The notes beneath the pieces were generated by a model, which saw only the letters and a list, made by a program, of their open reading frames with translations, ran no database searches and was not told the origin of the DNA. A stretch of 64,000 nt of DNA from CAG-964 sp902789345 (GTDB lineage: Bacteria; Bacillota; Clostridia; Oscillospirales; Acutalibacteraceae), in the NCBI GenBank assembly GCA_052117325.1, contig JBQKJJ010000001.1; one strand, given 5' to 3'. A program made the translations under genes and the position numbers. Shown here in pieces: positions 26,353 to 34,368 of this stretch (its first letter is position 1; the number at the start of each line of letters is the position of its first letter).

Positions 26353-26489
26353 TTGCTTTTAGGGCAAAGAATGTGGCTTTATGTTGACATTTGGCAAAAA
26401 ATAATAGATAATATATGTTATGAATTTAGGCTGTGCAGAGCATAATGTGCAATGTTGAAATACGGCTAATGTTAATGGAGGATTTATTT

Positions 26490-26759
26490 ATGCGTGCATT
26501 TATTACAGTTATTGGTAAGGACACAGTTGGTATTCTTGCAAAGGTTTCCGCCGCTTGTGCCGAAGAAAATATAAGCATTTCAGAGGTAACACAGAGTGTT
26601 TTGCAGGATATGTTCGTTATGATTATGCTTGTTGATATGGATAAGTCAAAGAAAACAATAAGCGAAATGTCGCAAAAGCTTGATGAAACAGGCAAGGAAA
26701 TGGGAATGAAAATTCACATTATGCATGAGGATATTTTTAATTCTATGCACAGAATATAA
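26490..26759 (+). CDS. ACT-domain protein (UPF0237)
   Basis: 89 residues forming a single ACT domain. It starts RAFITVIGKDTVGILAKVSA, which is typical of the UPF0237 regulatory ACT proteins. ATG at 26490 follows ATGGAGG; an upstream in-frame ATG at 26433 lacks a site. It is followed after 17 bases by its usual partner, the UPF0210 protein. ACT domains bind amino acids, but the ligand of this family is not known. Confidence 0.93.
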   Translation: MRAFITVIGKDTVGILAKVSAACAEENISISEVTQSVLQDMFVMIMLVDMDKSKKTISEMSQKLDETGKEMGMKIHIMHEDIFNSMHRI

Positions 26760-26776
26760 CGGAGGCAGCGAGCATT

Positions 26777-28135
26777 ATGATAAATACACACGATATTATC
26801 GAAACCGTCAATATGATTGACAATGAAAACCTGGATGTGCGTACAATTACTATGGGTATTTCATTGCTTAGCTGTATTGATGAGGATATTGACAAGGCAT
26901 GTACAAAAATTTATGACAAAATTTGCCGTTATGCTAACGACCTTGTAAAAACAGGTGAGGATATTTCTTCTGAATATGGTATTCCTATAATTCACAAAAG
27001 AATATCTGTTACACCAATAGGTATGGTAGCCTCTGCCTGTCAAACGCAGAAAATAGTCAAGTTTGCACTTGCTCTGGAAAAAGCGGCAAAAACCGTAGGA
27101 GTAAACTTTATAGGCGGATATTCCGCACTTGTTCAAAAGGGCTTTTCAGACGGCGACTATGCACTGATTGAAAGCATTCCTGAGGCTTTGTCTATGACTG
27201 ACCATGTTTGTTCCTCTGTAAATATAGGCAGCACAAAGGCAGGAATAAATATGGACGCTGTTAAGATGATGGGCAGAATAGTAAAGAAAACAGCTGAAAT
27301 GACAGCTGACAGGGATTGTATAGGTGCGGCTAAGCTGGTTGTATTCTGTAACGCTCCTGAGGATAATCCGTTTATGGCAGGTGCTATGCATGGTCCGGGC
27401 GAGCCTGACTGCGAAATCAATGTAGGCGTTTCCGGCCCTGGTGTTGTTCGTGCGGCACTGTCAAAGTGCGGCGACTGTGACCTTGCTGCTGTAGCGGAGC
27501 TTATAAAGAAAACAGCCTTTAAAATAACAAGAACAGGTCAGCTGGTAGCTCAAGAGGCTTCAAGACGCTTAGGAGTTCCGTTTGGAATTGTAGACCTTTC
27601 GTTAGCTCCTACACCGGCGATAGGTGATTCTGTTGCCCATATTCTTGAAGAAATGGGACTTGAGGAGTGCGGCTGTTTTGGTACTACAGCTGCTTTGGCA
27701 CTGCTTAACGATGCAGTTAAAAAGGGCGGCGTTATGGCTTCCTCTCAGGTAGGCGGCTTGTCAGGTGCGTTTATCCCTGTTACTGAGGATGCAGGTATGA
27801 TTTCCGCAGCAAGAAGTGGCTGTTTAACATTAAACAAGCTTGAGGCTATGACAGCTGTATGCTCGGTTGGTCTTGATATGATTAACATTCCGGGGGATAC
27901 CACCGCAGAGGTTATTTCTGCTATTATTGCAGACGAGGCCGCTATTGGTATGGTAAACTCAAAAACTACTGCTGTAAGAGTTATTCCGGCTATCGGTAAA
28001 AAGGAAGGCGACGAGCTTAACTTTGGTGGTTTGCTGGGTGAAGGTCCTGTTATGTATGTAAATCAGAAGTCGCCGGCTAAGTTTATTAACCGTGGAGGAA
28101 GAATTCCTGCACCGCTTCAAAGCCTAAAAAATTAA
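26777..28135 (+). CDS. UPF0210 family protein (DUF711, PFL fold)
   Basis: 452 residues of the UPF0210/DUF711 family, whose fold is related to pyruvate formate-lyase but whose reaction is unknown. Landmarks: NLDVRTITMGISLLSC, GYSALVQKGFSDGDYALIES, GVSGPGVVRAAL, FGIVDLSLAPTPAIGDSVAH and the C-terminal NRGGRIPAPLQSLKN. The conserved ACT/UPF0210 gene pair suggests amino-acid-responsive control. GGAGG lies before the ATG. Confidence 0.93.
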   Translation: MINTHDIIETVNMIDNENLDVRTITMGISLLSCIDEDIDKACTKIYDKICRYANDLVKTGEDISSEYGIPIIHKRISVTPIGMVASACQTQKIVKFALALEKAAKTVGVNFIGGYSALVQKGFSDGDYALIESIPEALSMTDHVCSSVNIGSTKAGINMDAVKMMGRIVKKTAEMTADRDCIGAAKLVVFCNAPEDNPFMAGAMHGPGEPDCEINVGVSGPGVVRAALSKCGDCDLAAVAELIKKTAFKITRTGQLVAQEASRRLGVPFGIVDLSLAPTPAIGDSVAHILEEMGLEECGCFGTTAALALLNDAVKKGGVMASSQVGGLSGAFIPVTEDAGMISAARSGCLTLNKLEAMTAVCSVGLDMINIPGDTTAEVISAIIADEAAIGMVNSKTTAVRVIPAIGKKEGDELNFGGLLGEGPVMYVNQKSPAKFINRGGRIPAPLQSLKN

Positions 28136-28262
28136 TTTTAAGGTACACTGCAAGTTTTATATATAATGAGCAGTGGCTTTTAAGTGATTCTTAGAATAAA
28201 AAACTGTGTAAAATTGCTGAAAATAGGCTTATTGATTTTATTAACCAATTGTTACTAAAGCC

Positions 28263-28291
28263 TTGACAGGTAAATTTTACTATGTTATTCT
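28263..28291 (+). promoter_or_regulatory. Promoter upstream of structured noncoding region
   Basis: TTGACA (28263-28268), 17 bases, TATTCT (28286-28291). It is 650 bases before the next gene. Confidence 0.6.
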
Positions 28292-28297
28292 ATTATC

Positions 28298-28646
28298 ACC
28301 GTAGAATGAAAGGATGTTTTAAGTGGATATAGCTGCTGAATAAGACTAGAAAATTTAACATAATACTCTAACAATGCGTTCGGTTTAACCCAATGTAAAC
28401 CGTCTGGCTGTGCTGTGGGTATTTTTGTTGAATATGGGTTTTGCCCATATGCTATGCCGTGCTATAGGCACTTTTGCCTTGCGGTATTCTGTATGCCGTT
28501 GCGTACAGGTGCAGTCTGTTCAAATGCTATATACATATATACTTTTTATATATTCCTAGGGGTGACCGTGTTATACCCCTATGCATTTTTGAGTTTATAT
28601 GTGCAAAGTGTTTGTTGTGGCAGACGCTTTGCACATTTTTTATGCC
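28298..28646 (+). ncRNA. Candidate structured noncoding RNA of about 350 nt
   Basis: The region runs from the promoter at 28263 to a strong terminator-like hairpin at 28600-28646 (GTGCAAAG with CTTTGCAC, then ATTTTTT). It holds several perfect hairpins: GGTTTA-loop-TAAACC near 28385, ATATGGG-TTTTG-CCCATAT near 28432, and TAGGGGT-loop-ACCCCTA near 28557, followed by TGCATTTTT. tmRNA, RNase P RNA and SRP landmarks are absent. An overlapping 161-codon frame looks like noise. Confidence 0.4.
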
Positions 28647-28766
28647 GAAATCTTTATATAGACGGTATATGTGCAATGCTTAAACTGCTTTTGTTTGTAT
28701 GTCGAATTGCAAAAAAGAAATATACACCTAGGTTGTTTCTTTTTAGGGTTGGGTTTGACATAACGG

Positions 28767-28940
28767 TGAAAGCTCCCTTATCGGTAAAGCAAAAGGGCAG
28801 TGCAGTCTTTTACTGCCTTTTAGCAGGTGAAACCGGGAGTTGCGCTTTAAAACGCAAACTACAATATACAGTAAGCAACAGGAAAAATCTACAGCTCTAA
28901 GATGTGGCTGTAGACAGAGAAGGAAAAGAGGGAGAAATAA
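28767..28940 (+). promoter_or_regulatory. Structured leader of the ABC exporter operon
   Basis: A long interrupted stem: GCTCCC pairs with GGGAGT, GGT with ACC, and AAAAGGGCAGT with ACTGCCTTTT (28772-28840), with purine-rich internal loops (AAAGC, AGCAGGTGAA). Two further hairpins follow: TTGCG-loop-CGCAA, and CTACAGC-loop-GGCTGTAG near 28890. The class is unassigned. Confidence 0.4.
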
Positions 28941-29957
28941 TTGATACAAGTAGATAATATTACTAAACAATTTAAAAAGGTAGTTAAACAGCCGGGACTT
29001 TTAGGCAGTGTTAAGTCGCTGTTTAGCCCAAAGTCAGAAATTGTTACGGCAGTAGACAAGGTAAGCTTTACTGTGCCTGACGGCGAGGTGCTGGGCTTTA
29101 TAGGTCCTAACGGTGCAGGTAAGTCTACAGTAATAAAAATGCTGACAGGCATATTAACTCCAACATCGGGTTCGTGTACCATAAACGGTAAAATACCACA
29201 GCAAGACAGAAAAAATTATGTGCGTGAAATCGGCGCTGTTTTCGGACAGAGAACGCAGCTGTGGTGGGATTTGCCGTTGGTGGAAACATACAGCGTTTTA
29301 AAGGAAATTTACGAAGTACCCGATGACAAATTCAAAAAGAGAATGGATTTTCTAAACGAGGTTCTTGACCTGCAGACCTTTGTAAAAAGCCCTGTGCGTA
29401 CTCTTTCACTTGGTCAGCGTATGCGTGCCGACATAGCGGCCTCACTGCTGCATAGTCCAAAGGTTTTATTTTTAGACGAACCTACTATTGGACTTGATGT
29501 AGTAGTTAAGGACAACATTCGTAAGGCTATTGCAAAAATAAATCAGGAAGAAAAAACAACAGTTATACTTACAACTCACGACCTAAGCGACATTGAGCTT
29601 TTGTGCAAGAGGATTGTTATGATAGACAAAGGCAAAAATGTTTTTGACGGCAATTTGCACGACCTAAAAAGCAAGTACGGTCAGATGAGAGAGCTGTGCT
29701 TTGAAACAGACCAAATTCAAGAGGTTAAAAGCAATTTGCAGTATTTACAACACTTTAATGTATCAGAAGACGATGTAGTTGTAAGCATTGACGGTGCAAA
29801 TGTAAATGTAAAATTTAATAGCGACAAAATTGCCGTAGCGGATATTTTAGGCTATACACTGCAGCACATAAGAATTAACGACATAAATGTTAAGGACAGC
29901 GACATTGAGGAGATAATCCGCAGGCTTTATAAGGAGGGTGTTACCGACAATGAGTAG
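28941..29957 (+). CDS. ABC-2 exporter ATP-binding protein
   Basis: 338 residues. Walker A is IGPNGAGKST near residue 57, the signature is TLSLGQRMRADIA, Walker B is KVLFLDEPTIGLD, and the H-loop is TTHDLS. About 100 residues follow the ATPase core, as in ABC-2 drug/polymer exporters. The start is TTG at 28941 with GAGGGAG upstream. It is followed by two permeases with a short overlap. The cargo is unknown. Confidence 0.92.
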   Translation: MIQVDNITKQFKKVVKQPGLLGSVKSLFSPKSEIVTAVDKVSFTVPDGEVLGFIGPNGAGKSTVIKMLTGILTPTSGSCTINGKIPQQDRKNYVREIGAVFGQRTQLWWDLPLVETYSVLKEIYEVPDDKFKKRMDFLNEVLDLQTFVKSPVRTLSLGQRMRADIAASLLHSPKVLFLDEPTIGLDVVVKDNIRKAIAKINQEEKTTVILTTHDLSDIELLCKRIVMIDKGKNVFDGNLHDLKSKYGQMRELCFETDQIQEVKSNLQYLQHFNVSEDDVVVSIDGANVNVKFNSDKIAVADILGYTLQHIRINDINVKDSDIEEIIRRLYKEGVTDNE

Positions 29958-30768
29958 ATTTTTAAAGATATACACTCCCTTTACCAAAGCAGGCGTGCAA
30001 ATTTCTATGACCTACAGGTTCAACTTTTTTTGCTTTTTGCTTGGAGAAATGCTTAAATGCTTTATAATGTTCTTTTTGTGGAAAGCGGTTTTTGAAAGCT
30101 CCGGCGGCAACAGCTTTATGGGCTTTTCTATGACGGATATGACGGTGTATATTTTTATTACATTTTTGTCCGGTTACCTTACTTACAGTGAGGGTGCATA
30201 TGCAGTAGGTGAAGAAATAAGGGACGGCTCTATAGCAATGCGTATGATAAAGCCTGTAAGCTTTGATATGACCTTTTTATTTCAGGAAATAGGCAACAAA
30301 ATGCTTATTGTTGCAGTAGTGCTTGCTCCTATATGTATAGGTGTTGAGCTGTATAAATATTTTGCAACAGGTGCGTTTATGTTTCAGCCGCTTAATTTTG
30401 TTTTGTTTTTGTTAAGCGTAATTATAGCGTATTTAATTTCCTTTTACTTTAATGTGTGTTATGGTTTTTTGGCTTTTTTCCTGAAGAACCTATGGGGCTC
30501 TAATATTCTAAAGGAAGTTATAGTAGACTTTTTGTCAGGCGCTACAATTCCGCTGGCTTTTATGCCGCAGGTATTAAGGGATGTTCTAACCTTTCTGCCG
30601 TTTTCGTCATTAAGCTATACCCCTGTAATGATTTATATGGGTATTTATTCTGTAGAAAAGTCTTTGGCGCTTATTGCCCTACAGCTGTTTTGGCTGTTTG
30701 CCTTTTGGTTAATAAGCAAGGGCATATGGAAAGCCGCTGTAAAAAGACTTGCAGTTCAAGGGGGATAA
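29950..30768 (+). CDS. ABC-2 family permease (first)
   Basis: 272 residues, about six membrane helices, of the DUF990-like ABC-2 permease type. Landmarks are the early RFNFFCFLLGEMLKCFIMFF helix, EEIRDGSIAMRMIKPVSFD and PLAFMPQVLRDVLTFLPFSS. The ATG at 29950 overlaps the ATPase stop by 8 bases, indicating translational coupling. GTG at 29938 is an alternative that sits closer to AGGAGG. Confidence 0.85.
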   Translation: MSRFLKIYTPFTKAGVQISMTYRFNFFCFLLGEMLKCFIMFFLWKAVFESSGGNSFMGFSMTDMTVYIFITFLSGYLTYSEGAYAVGEEIRDGSIAMRMIKPVSFDMTFLFQEIGNKMLIVAVVLAPICIGVELYKYFATGAFMFQPLNFVLFLLSVIIAYLISFYFNVCYGFLAFFLKNLWGSNILKEVIVDFLSGATIPLAFMPQVLRDVLTFLPFSSLSYTPVMIYMGIYSVEKSLALIALQLFWLFAFWLISKGIWKAAVKRLAVQGG

Positions 30769-30772
30769 GGCT

Positions 30773-30826
30773 ATGAAATTAACAGGAACCCTATTGATTG
30801 TAAAGGAGGCGTTGCAGTATGCTTAA
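30773..30826 (+). CDS. Possible 17-residue coupling minicistron
   Basis: ATG with GGGGGAT upstream opens a 17-codon frame, MKLTGTLLIVKEALQYA. Its stop overlaps the start of the next permease (ATGCTTAA), and the next gene's GGAGG lies inside it. It may serve translational coupling or be chance. Confidence 0.35.
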   Translation: MKLTGTLLIVKEALQYA

Positions 30827-31622
30827 AACAATAAAGCGAATGTTGAAAATGCACCGTATCTTTATTGCACAAGACCTAAAAAAGATGATGGAGTATAAAA
30901 TCGACTTTTTAACCGGTGCATTTAGCTTTTTGCTTGGTCAGGCAATTAATATAGCTTTCTTATGGATTATATTCAGTCAGATACCACAGCTAAAGGGCTG
31001 GAGCTATGACCAAATTATATTTATATACGGTTTTTCGCTGTTACCAAAGGCGATAGACCACCTTTTCTTTGACAATTTATGGATGGTAGGATATTCCATT
31101 GTAGCCAAGGGAGAGTTTGACAAGTACCTAACCAGACCAATTAACCCACTGTTTACCGTAATAGTAGAAAGGTTTCAGGTAGATGCTTTTGGCGAGCTTG
31201 TGGTGGGCATAGTGCTTATAGCCTCGGTTATAGGCAAGGTTTCACTACAGTGGAGTGTGCTTAATGTTATTTTGTTTATATTAATAATACCTTTTGCCAC
31301 TCTTATTTACACAGGCATAAAAATACTTACCTCGGCCCTTTCGTTCTGGACAAAGCGCAGTGGTCAGGTAACGCATTTGGTGTATGCTGTAAATGATTTT
31401 GCAAAGTACCCGACAACCATATACAACAACTTTATAAAAACAGTTATAACATATATTATTCCATTTGCCTGCACAGCCTTTTATCCTGCCAGTTACTTTA
31501 TTACAGGTGAAAACCCGCTGTTTAACCTAGGGCTGACTGTTGTTATGTCAATGGTGTTAATGACTGTTTCTATACTTGTATGGAACAAGGGTGTTTCAGC
31601 CTACGAAAGTGCCGGTTCATAA
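30819..31622 (+). CDS. ABC-2 family permease (second)
   Basis: 267 residues with about six membrane helices. It is homologous in layout to the first permease: an N-terminal KKMMEYKIDFLTGAFSFLLG helix entry and KGEFDKYLTRPINPLFTVI, the counterpart of the first permease's GSIAMRMIKPVSF. The two permeases probably form a heterodimer with the upstream ATPase. AAGGAGG lies 7 bases before the ATG. A terminator follows 80 bases on. Confidence 0.88.
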   Translation: MLKTIKRMLKMHRIFIAQDLKKMMEYKIDFLTGAFSFLLGQAINIAFLWIIFSQIPQLKGWSYDQIIFIYGFSLLPKAIDHLFFDNLWMVGYSIVAKGEFDKYLTRPINPLFTVIVERFQVDAFGELVVGIVLIASVIGKVSLQWSVLNVILFILIIPFATLIYTGIKILTSALSFWTKRSGQVTHLVYAVNDFAKYPTTIYNNFIKTVITYIIPFACTAFYPASYFITGENPLFNLGLTVVMSMVLMTVSILVWNKGVSAYESAGS

Positions 31623-31701
31623 TTTATCTGTGTTATAAAATTGTAGATAAATATAACTGTCAGCCAATAAACAGTAAAATTCGGTACAACATAAATATAT
31701 A

Positions 31702-31753
31702 AAATTCCCCTTGATAAACGCTTAAATAGGCATTTGTCAGGGGGATTTTTTAT
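31702..31753 (+). terminator. Terminator of the ABC-2 operon
   Basis: AATTCCCCTTGATAAACGC pairs with GCATTTGTCAGGGGGATT and is followed by TTTTTT. Confidence 0.9.
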
Positions 31754-31982
31754 AACCGGTGGTACTATTTCGATAAGATTTTTAATATTTTTCTTAAATG
31801 TTTAAACTTTTTCTTGTTAACAAATCATTTACACTATATAAGTGCATATAGATAAAATGTATATAAAACAACATAGATATTTGTATGGTTTAATAATTGA
31901 AAATAGATATAAATATGGTATTATAATATTACCGAGTATTAGTGATATTGGATTTATACATAGTGTACAGGGAGGAATGTTT

Positions 31983-32795
31983 ATGAAAAGAAGAGTATCG
32001 TTGGTTATTCTAACAGGCTGCTTGGCTTGCGGTATAGCATTCTCTATGTCGCTTTCTGCAGCGGGAACCGATGGTGGAAGAATGGAGGTCTACAGCAGGT
32101 CCATAAGTCAAAGGTATGATCTTGATGCCGTAGAGATGGAGGAGCTGGACTGGAGCAAGGGCTATATTGAGGGTGGAAACGATTCGTTACCAAATTCAGA
32201 GGCAAGGCAGAAGGAGCTGGAGAAAAAGCAAAAGGCTTTGGAGGAATCAAAGGATATTGTAACTCCACAGGCATTTGACGAGGCCGAAGATGATGCAGAG
32301 TCTATGGGCAGTGACGGCTCGGATCTTGAGTATATTTATAGCGCCGATGACCCTAAAATTAAAAAGGTCATGGAGGAAATTGCTTCAGAGGCAGCAGCTG
32401 CAACAGAGCCGCCAACAACACTAAGTCCTGAGCTTGAAGCTAAGAAGGAAAAGCTTGAGGCAAAAATGGCAGAACAGCCTTATACTGATGAGCATATGTT
32501 TGAAACCTCAGAGGAGTATTACTACCGGACAATGACCACAACAAAGTGTGCAATCGCAATAGTGAACGAAAAGCTTGGTACAAACCATAAAATACCGGGT
32601 ATTTACACCACTCACGAAGAGGATACAATTAAGGATTGCATAAAGGTGTATAAGCAGGGCGGCCTAAGAGATGACGAAAAGTATTTCCTAAAAAGGTATA
32701 TACTTGCAGGTGCATTTGCAATCCCTGACGATGAGCCTGAACATGTTGATGTTTTGGAAATAAACCTTGACGATGTTGAAACCTCGGTTCAATAG
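31983..32795 (+). CDS. Secreted protein of unknown function
   Basis: 270 residues with a signal peptide (VSLVILTGCLACGIAFSMSLSA; cleavage likely after AAG or SAA). The mature part is acidic and helical, with a Glu/Lys-rich central segment (EARQKELEKKQKALEESKD). The C-terminal domain (about 175-270) includes FETSEEYYYRTMTTTKCAI and YILAGAFAIPDDEPEH. The ATG at 31983 has GGGAGG upstream. Upstream ATGs from 31842 would add an unsupported 47-residue extension. The family is not recognised. Confidence 0.75.
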   Translation: MKRRVSLVILTGCLACGIAFSMSLSAAGTDGGRMEVYSRSISQRYDLDAVEMEELDWSKGYIEGGNDSLPNSEARQKELEKKQKALEESKDIVTPQAFDEAEDDAESMGSDGSDLEYIYSADDPKIKKVMEEIASEAAAATEPPTTLSPELEAKKEKLEAKMAEQPYTDEHMFETSEEYYYRTMTTTKCAIAIVNEKLGTNHKIPGIYTTHEEDTIKDCIKVYKQGGLRDDEKYFLKRYILAGAFAIPDDEPEHVDVLEINLDDVETSVQ

Positions 32796-32841
32796 TTTAA
32801 ATTGTTCAAATGTTTAGCAGTTAAATAACCGTAAATAAAAC

Positions 32842-32878
32842 GCAAGCACTGTATGAAAATGCAGTGCTTGCTGTTTTT
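32842..32878 (+). terminator. Terminator of the secreted-protein gene
   Basis: GCAAGCACTG pairs with CAGTGCTTGC and is followed by TGTTTTTG. Confidence 0.85.
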
Positions 32879-32940
32879 GTTTGTGGAGATATTTGTGTTT
32901 AAAGTTTTGTTGTATATATCTGTTTACATTGCTAAAGCAT

Positions 32941-34218
32941 TTATTTAGCGTTTATGTTTATGAATTCTGCTTTTAGTTTTGAATACATTATTTTCTGACT
33001 GCTGTACAAACCGTAGTAGCCGCTTAGCATATAGCTTACTGCACAGCCTATTGCGAATAATATTATACCCTCTGCACCAAAAATCTCTACGCTTAGCATT
33101 ATAGAGGCAAACGGACAGTTTATAACACCGCAGAACAGGCATATCATTCCCAGTGCCGCTCCAAAGGAGGGGTCAAGCCCTAAAACAGCGCCTAGAACAC
33201 AGCCAAAGGTAGAGCCTATAAATAGTGTAGGAACAATTTCGCCACCCTTAAAGCCACTGCCTATGGTTATGGAGGTGAATATTATTTTTAGCAGAAATGC
33301 TTCCGGTTTGGCAGTGCCGCCTATAGCCTTAGCTATAATATGAGAGCCTGCACCGTTGTAGTCGTGACAGCCTACCGCAAAGGTTAGGGCTATTAGTATT
33401 ACGCCGCCTGCCATTACTCTTAAATAGTCATTTTTTATCAGCTTTTTCAGCAATAGGGGCATTTTACGCATAGCTACACAGAAAATTATACTTACAACAG
33501 CACAAGCGGCTGCAAGTACCGCAACCAATGCCAATGAATTTAAGTTTATTTCCGGCAGTGCCTTTGCAATGCTAAACCTTGTAGGCTCTATGCCCATAAA
33601 TATAGCCAAAAAGTATGACACAGTGGCAGATACCAAGCACGGCAAAAGTGCCGAGTAGTAGGTAATGCCTACGCTTATTACTTCCAGTGCAAAAATTGCC
33701 GCAGTAACAGGCGTACAAAAAAGTGATGAAAACACGCCGCTCATACCGCAAAGCACCGCTATATGCATATCCTTTTCATCTAAATGAAGAACTCTGCCTA
33801 CTACAGAGCCTAAGCTGCCCCCAAGCTGCAGTGCCGCACCCTCTCGGCCGGCAGAACCGCCTGCCAAGTGCGTAAGTGTTGTGCTTATAAATATTAGCGG
33901 AGCCATAGCCCACGGTACTTTTTCTTTACTTCTTATAGAATCTATTACGCAGTTTGTACCCGGGTCGTTTTGCAACTTGCACTTCTTGTAAAGAAAAACA
34001 ATTACTACACCTACTACGGGCAGTAAAAACACAAGCCACCAAATGCCGCTGTTTAGTTGGTTGGCCGTTTTTAAGCATATACTGAAAAGAGAGCCTATAA
34101 GGCCGCCTATAAGCCCTGTAAAGGTTGCTATAATTACCCACTTTGCAAAGGTAATTACATAGTTAAAGGCGGATTTTGACTTACGCTTACATAAATCCGC
34201 CAGCTTTTTAAAAATCAT
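32941..34218 (-). CDS. CLC-family anion channel or exchanger, CLC-F-like
   Basis: 425 residues with CLC topology. Visible motifs: GTNCVIDSI in place of the chloride-type GSGIP; GGSAGREGAALQLGGSLG with the gating glutamate; and GSGFKGGEIVPTLFIGS. The first motif resembles the GNNLIID-type sequence of fluoride-exporting CLC-F proteins, so fluoride/proton antiport is possible. No fluoride riboswitch precedes it. The ATG at 34218 has GGGTGGGA upstream. It is the only gene of its unit, divergent from the GTPase gene. Confidence 0.85.
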   Translation of the reverse strand: MIFKKLADLCKRKSKSAFNYVITFAKWVIIATFTGLIGGLIGSLFSICLKTANQLNSGIWWLVFLLPVVGVVIVFLYKKCKLQNDPGTNCVIDSIRSKEKVPWAMAPLIFISTTLTHLAGGSAGREGAALQLGGSLGSVVGRVLHLDEKDMHIAVLCGMSGVFSSLFCTPVTAAIFALEVISVGITYYSALLPCLVSATVSYFLAIFMGIEPTRFSIAKALPEINLNSLALVAVLAAACAVVSIIFCVAMRKMPLLLKKLIKNDYLRVMAGGVILIALTFAVGCHDYNGAGSHIIAKAIGGTAKPEAFLLKIIFTSITIGSGFKGGEIVPTLFIGSTFGCVLGAVLGLDPSFGAALGMICLFCGVINCPFASIMLSVEIFGAEGIILFAIGCAVSYMLSGYYGLYSSQKIMYSKLKAEFININAK

Positions 34219-34240
34219 ATATATCCCACCCTCTTTTAAT

Positions 34241-34269
34241 ATTTTAGCATACAGACTTTGCAAAAACAA
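34241..34269 (-). promoter_or_regulatory. Promoter of the CLC gene
   Basis: Minus strand TTGTTT (34264-34269), 17 bases, TAAAAT (34241-34246). Confidence 0.5.
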
Positions 34270-34304
34270 CCTTGTATAATTTACGAAAAGTTAATTTAAA
34301 GCTA

Positions 34305-34333
34305 TTGTTCAATACTTTGGTGTAGGATATAAT
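34305..34333 (+). promoter_or_regulatory. Promoter of the GTPase-NYN unit
   Basis: TTGTTC (34305-34310), 17 bases, TATAAT (34328-34333). The start site near 34340 supports the ATG at 34369. Confidence 0.7.
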
Positions 34334-34368
34334 ATAGATTGAATATTATTTATGAAACGGGTTTTAAA

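Noticed and set aside
28822..28850. T-box-like sequence AGGTGAAACCGGGAG
   Set aside because: The invariant TGGNACCGCG core is absent and no specifier-loop domain is seen.
28415..28900. 161-codon plus-strand reading frame
   Set aside because: Cys/Tyr/Phe-rich translation unlike any protein, no ribosome site, overlaps hairpins and a terminator.
34219..34368. Fluoride riboswitch for the CLC gene
   Set aside because: No crcB-motif landmarks in the short intergenic region.
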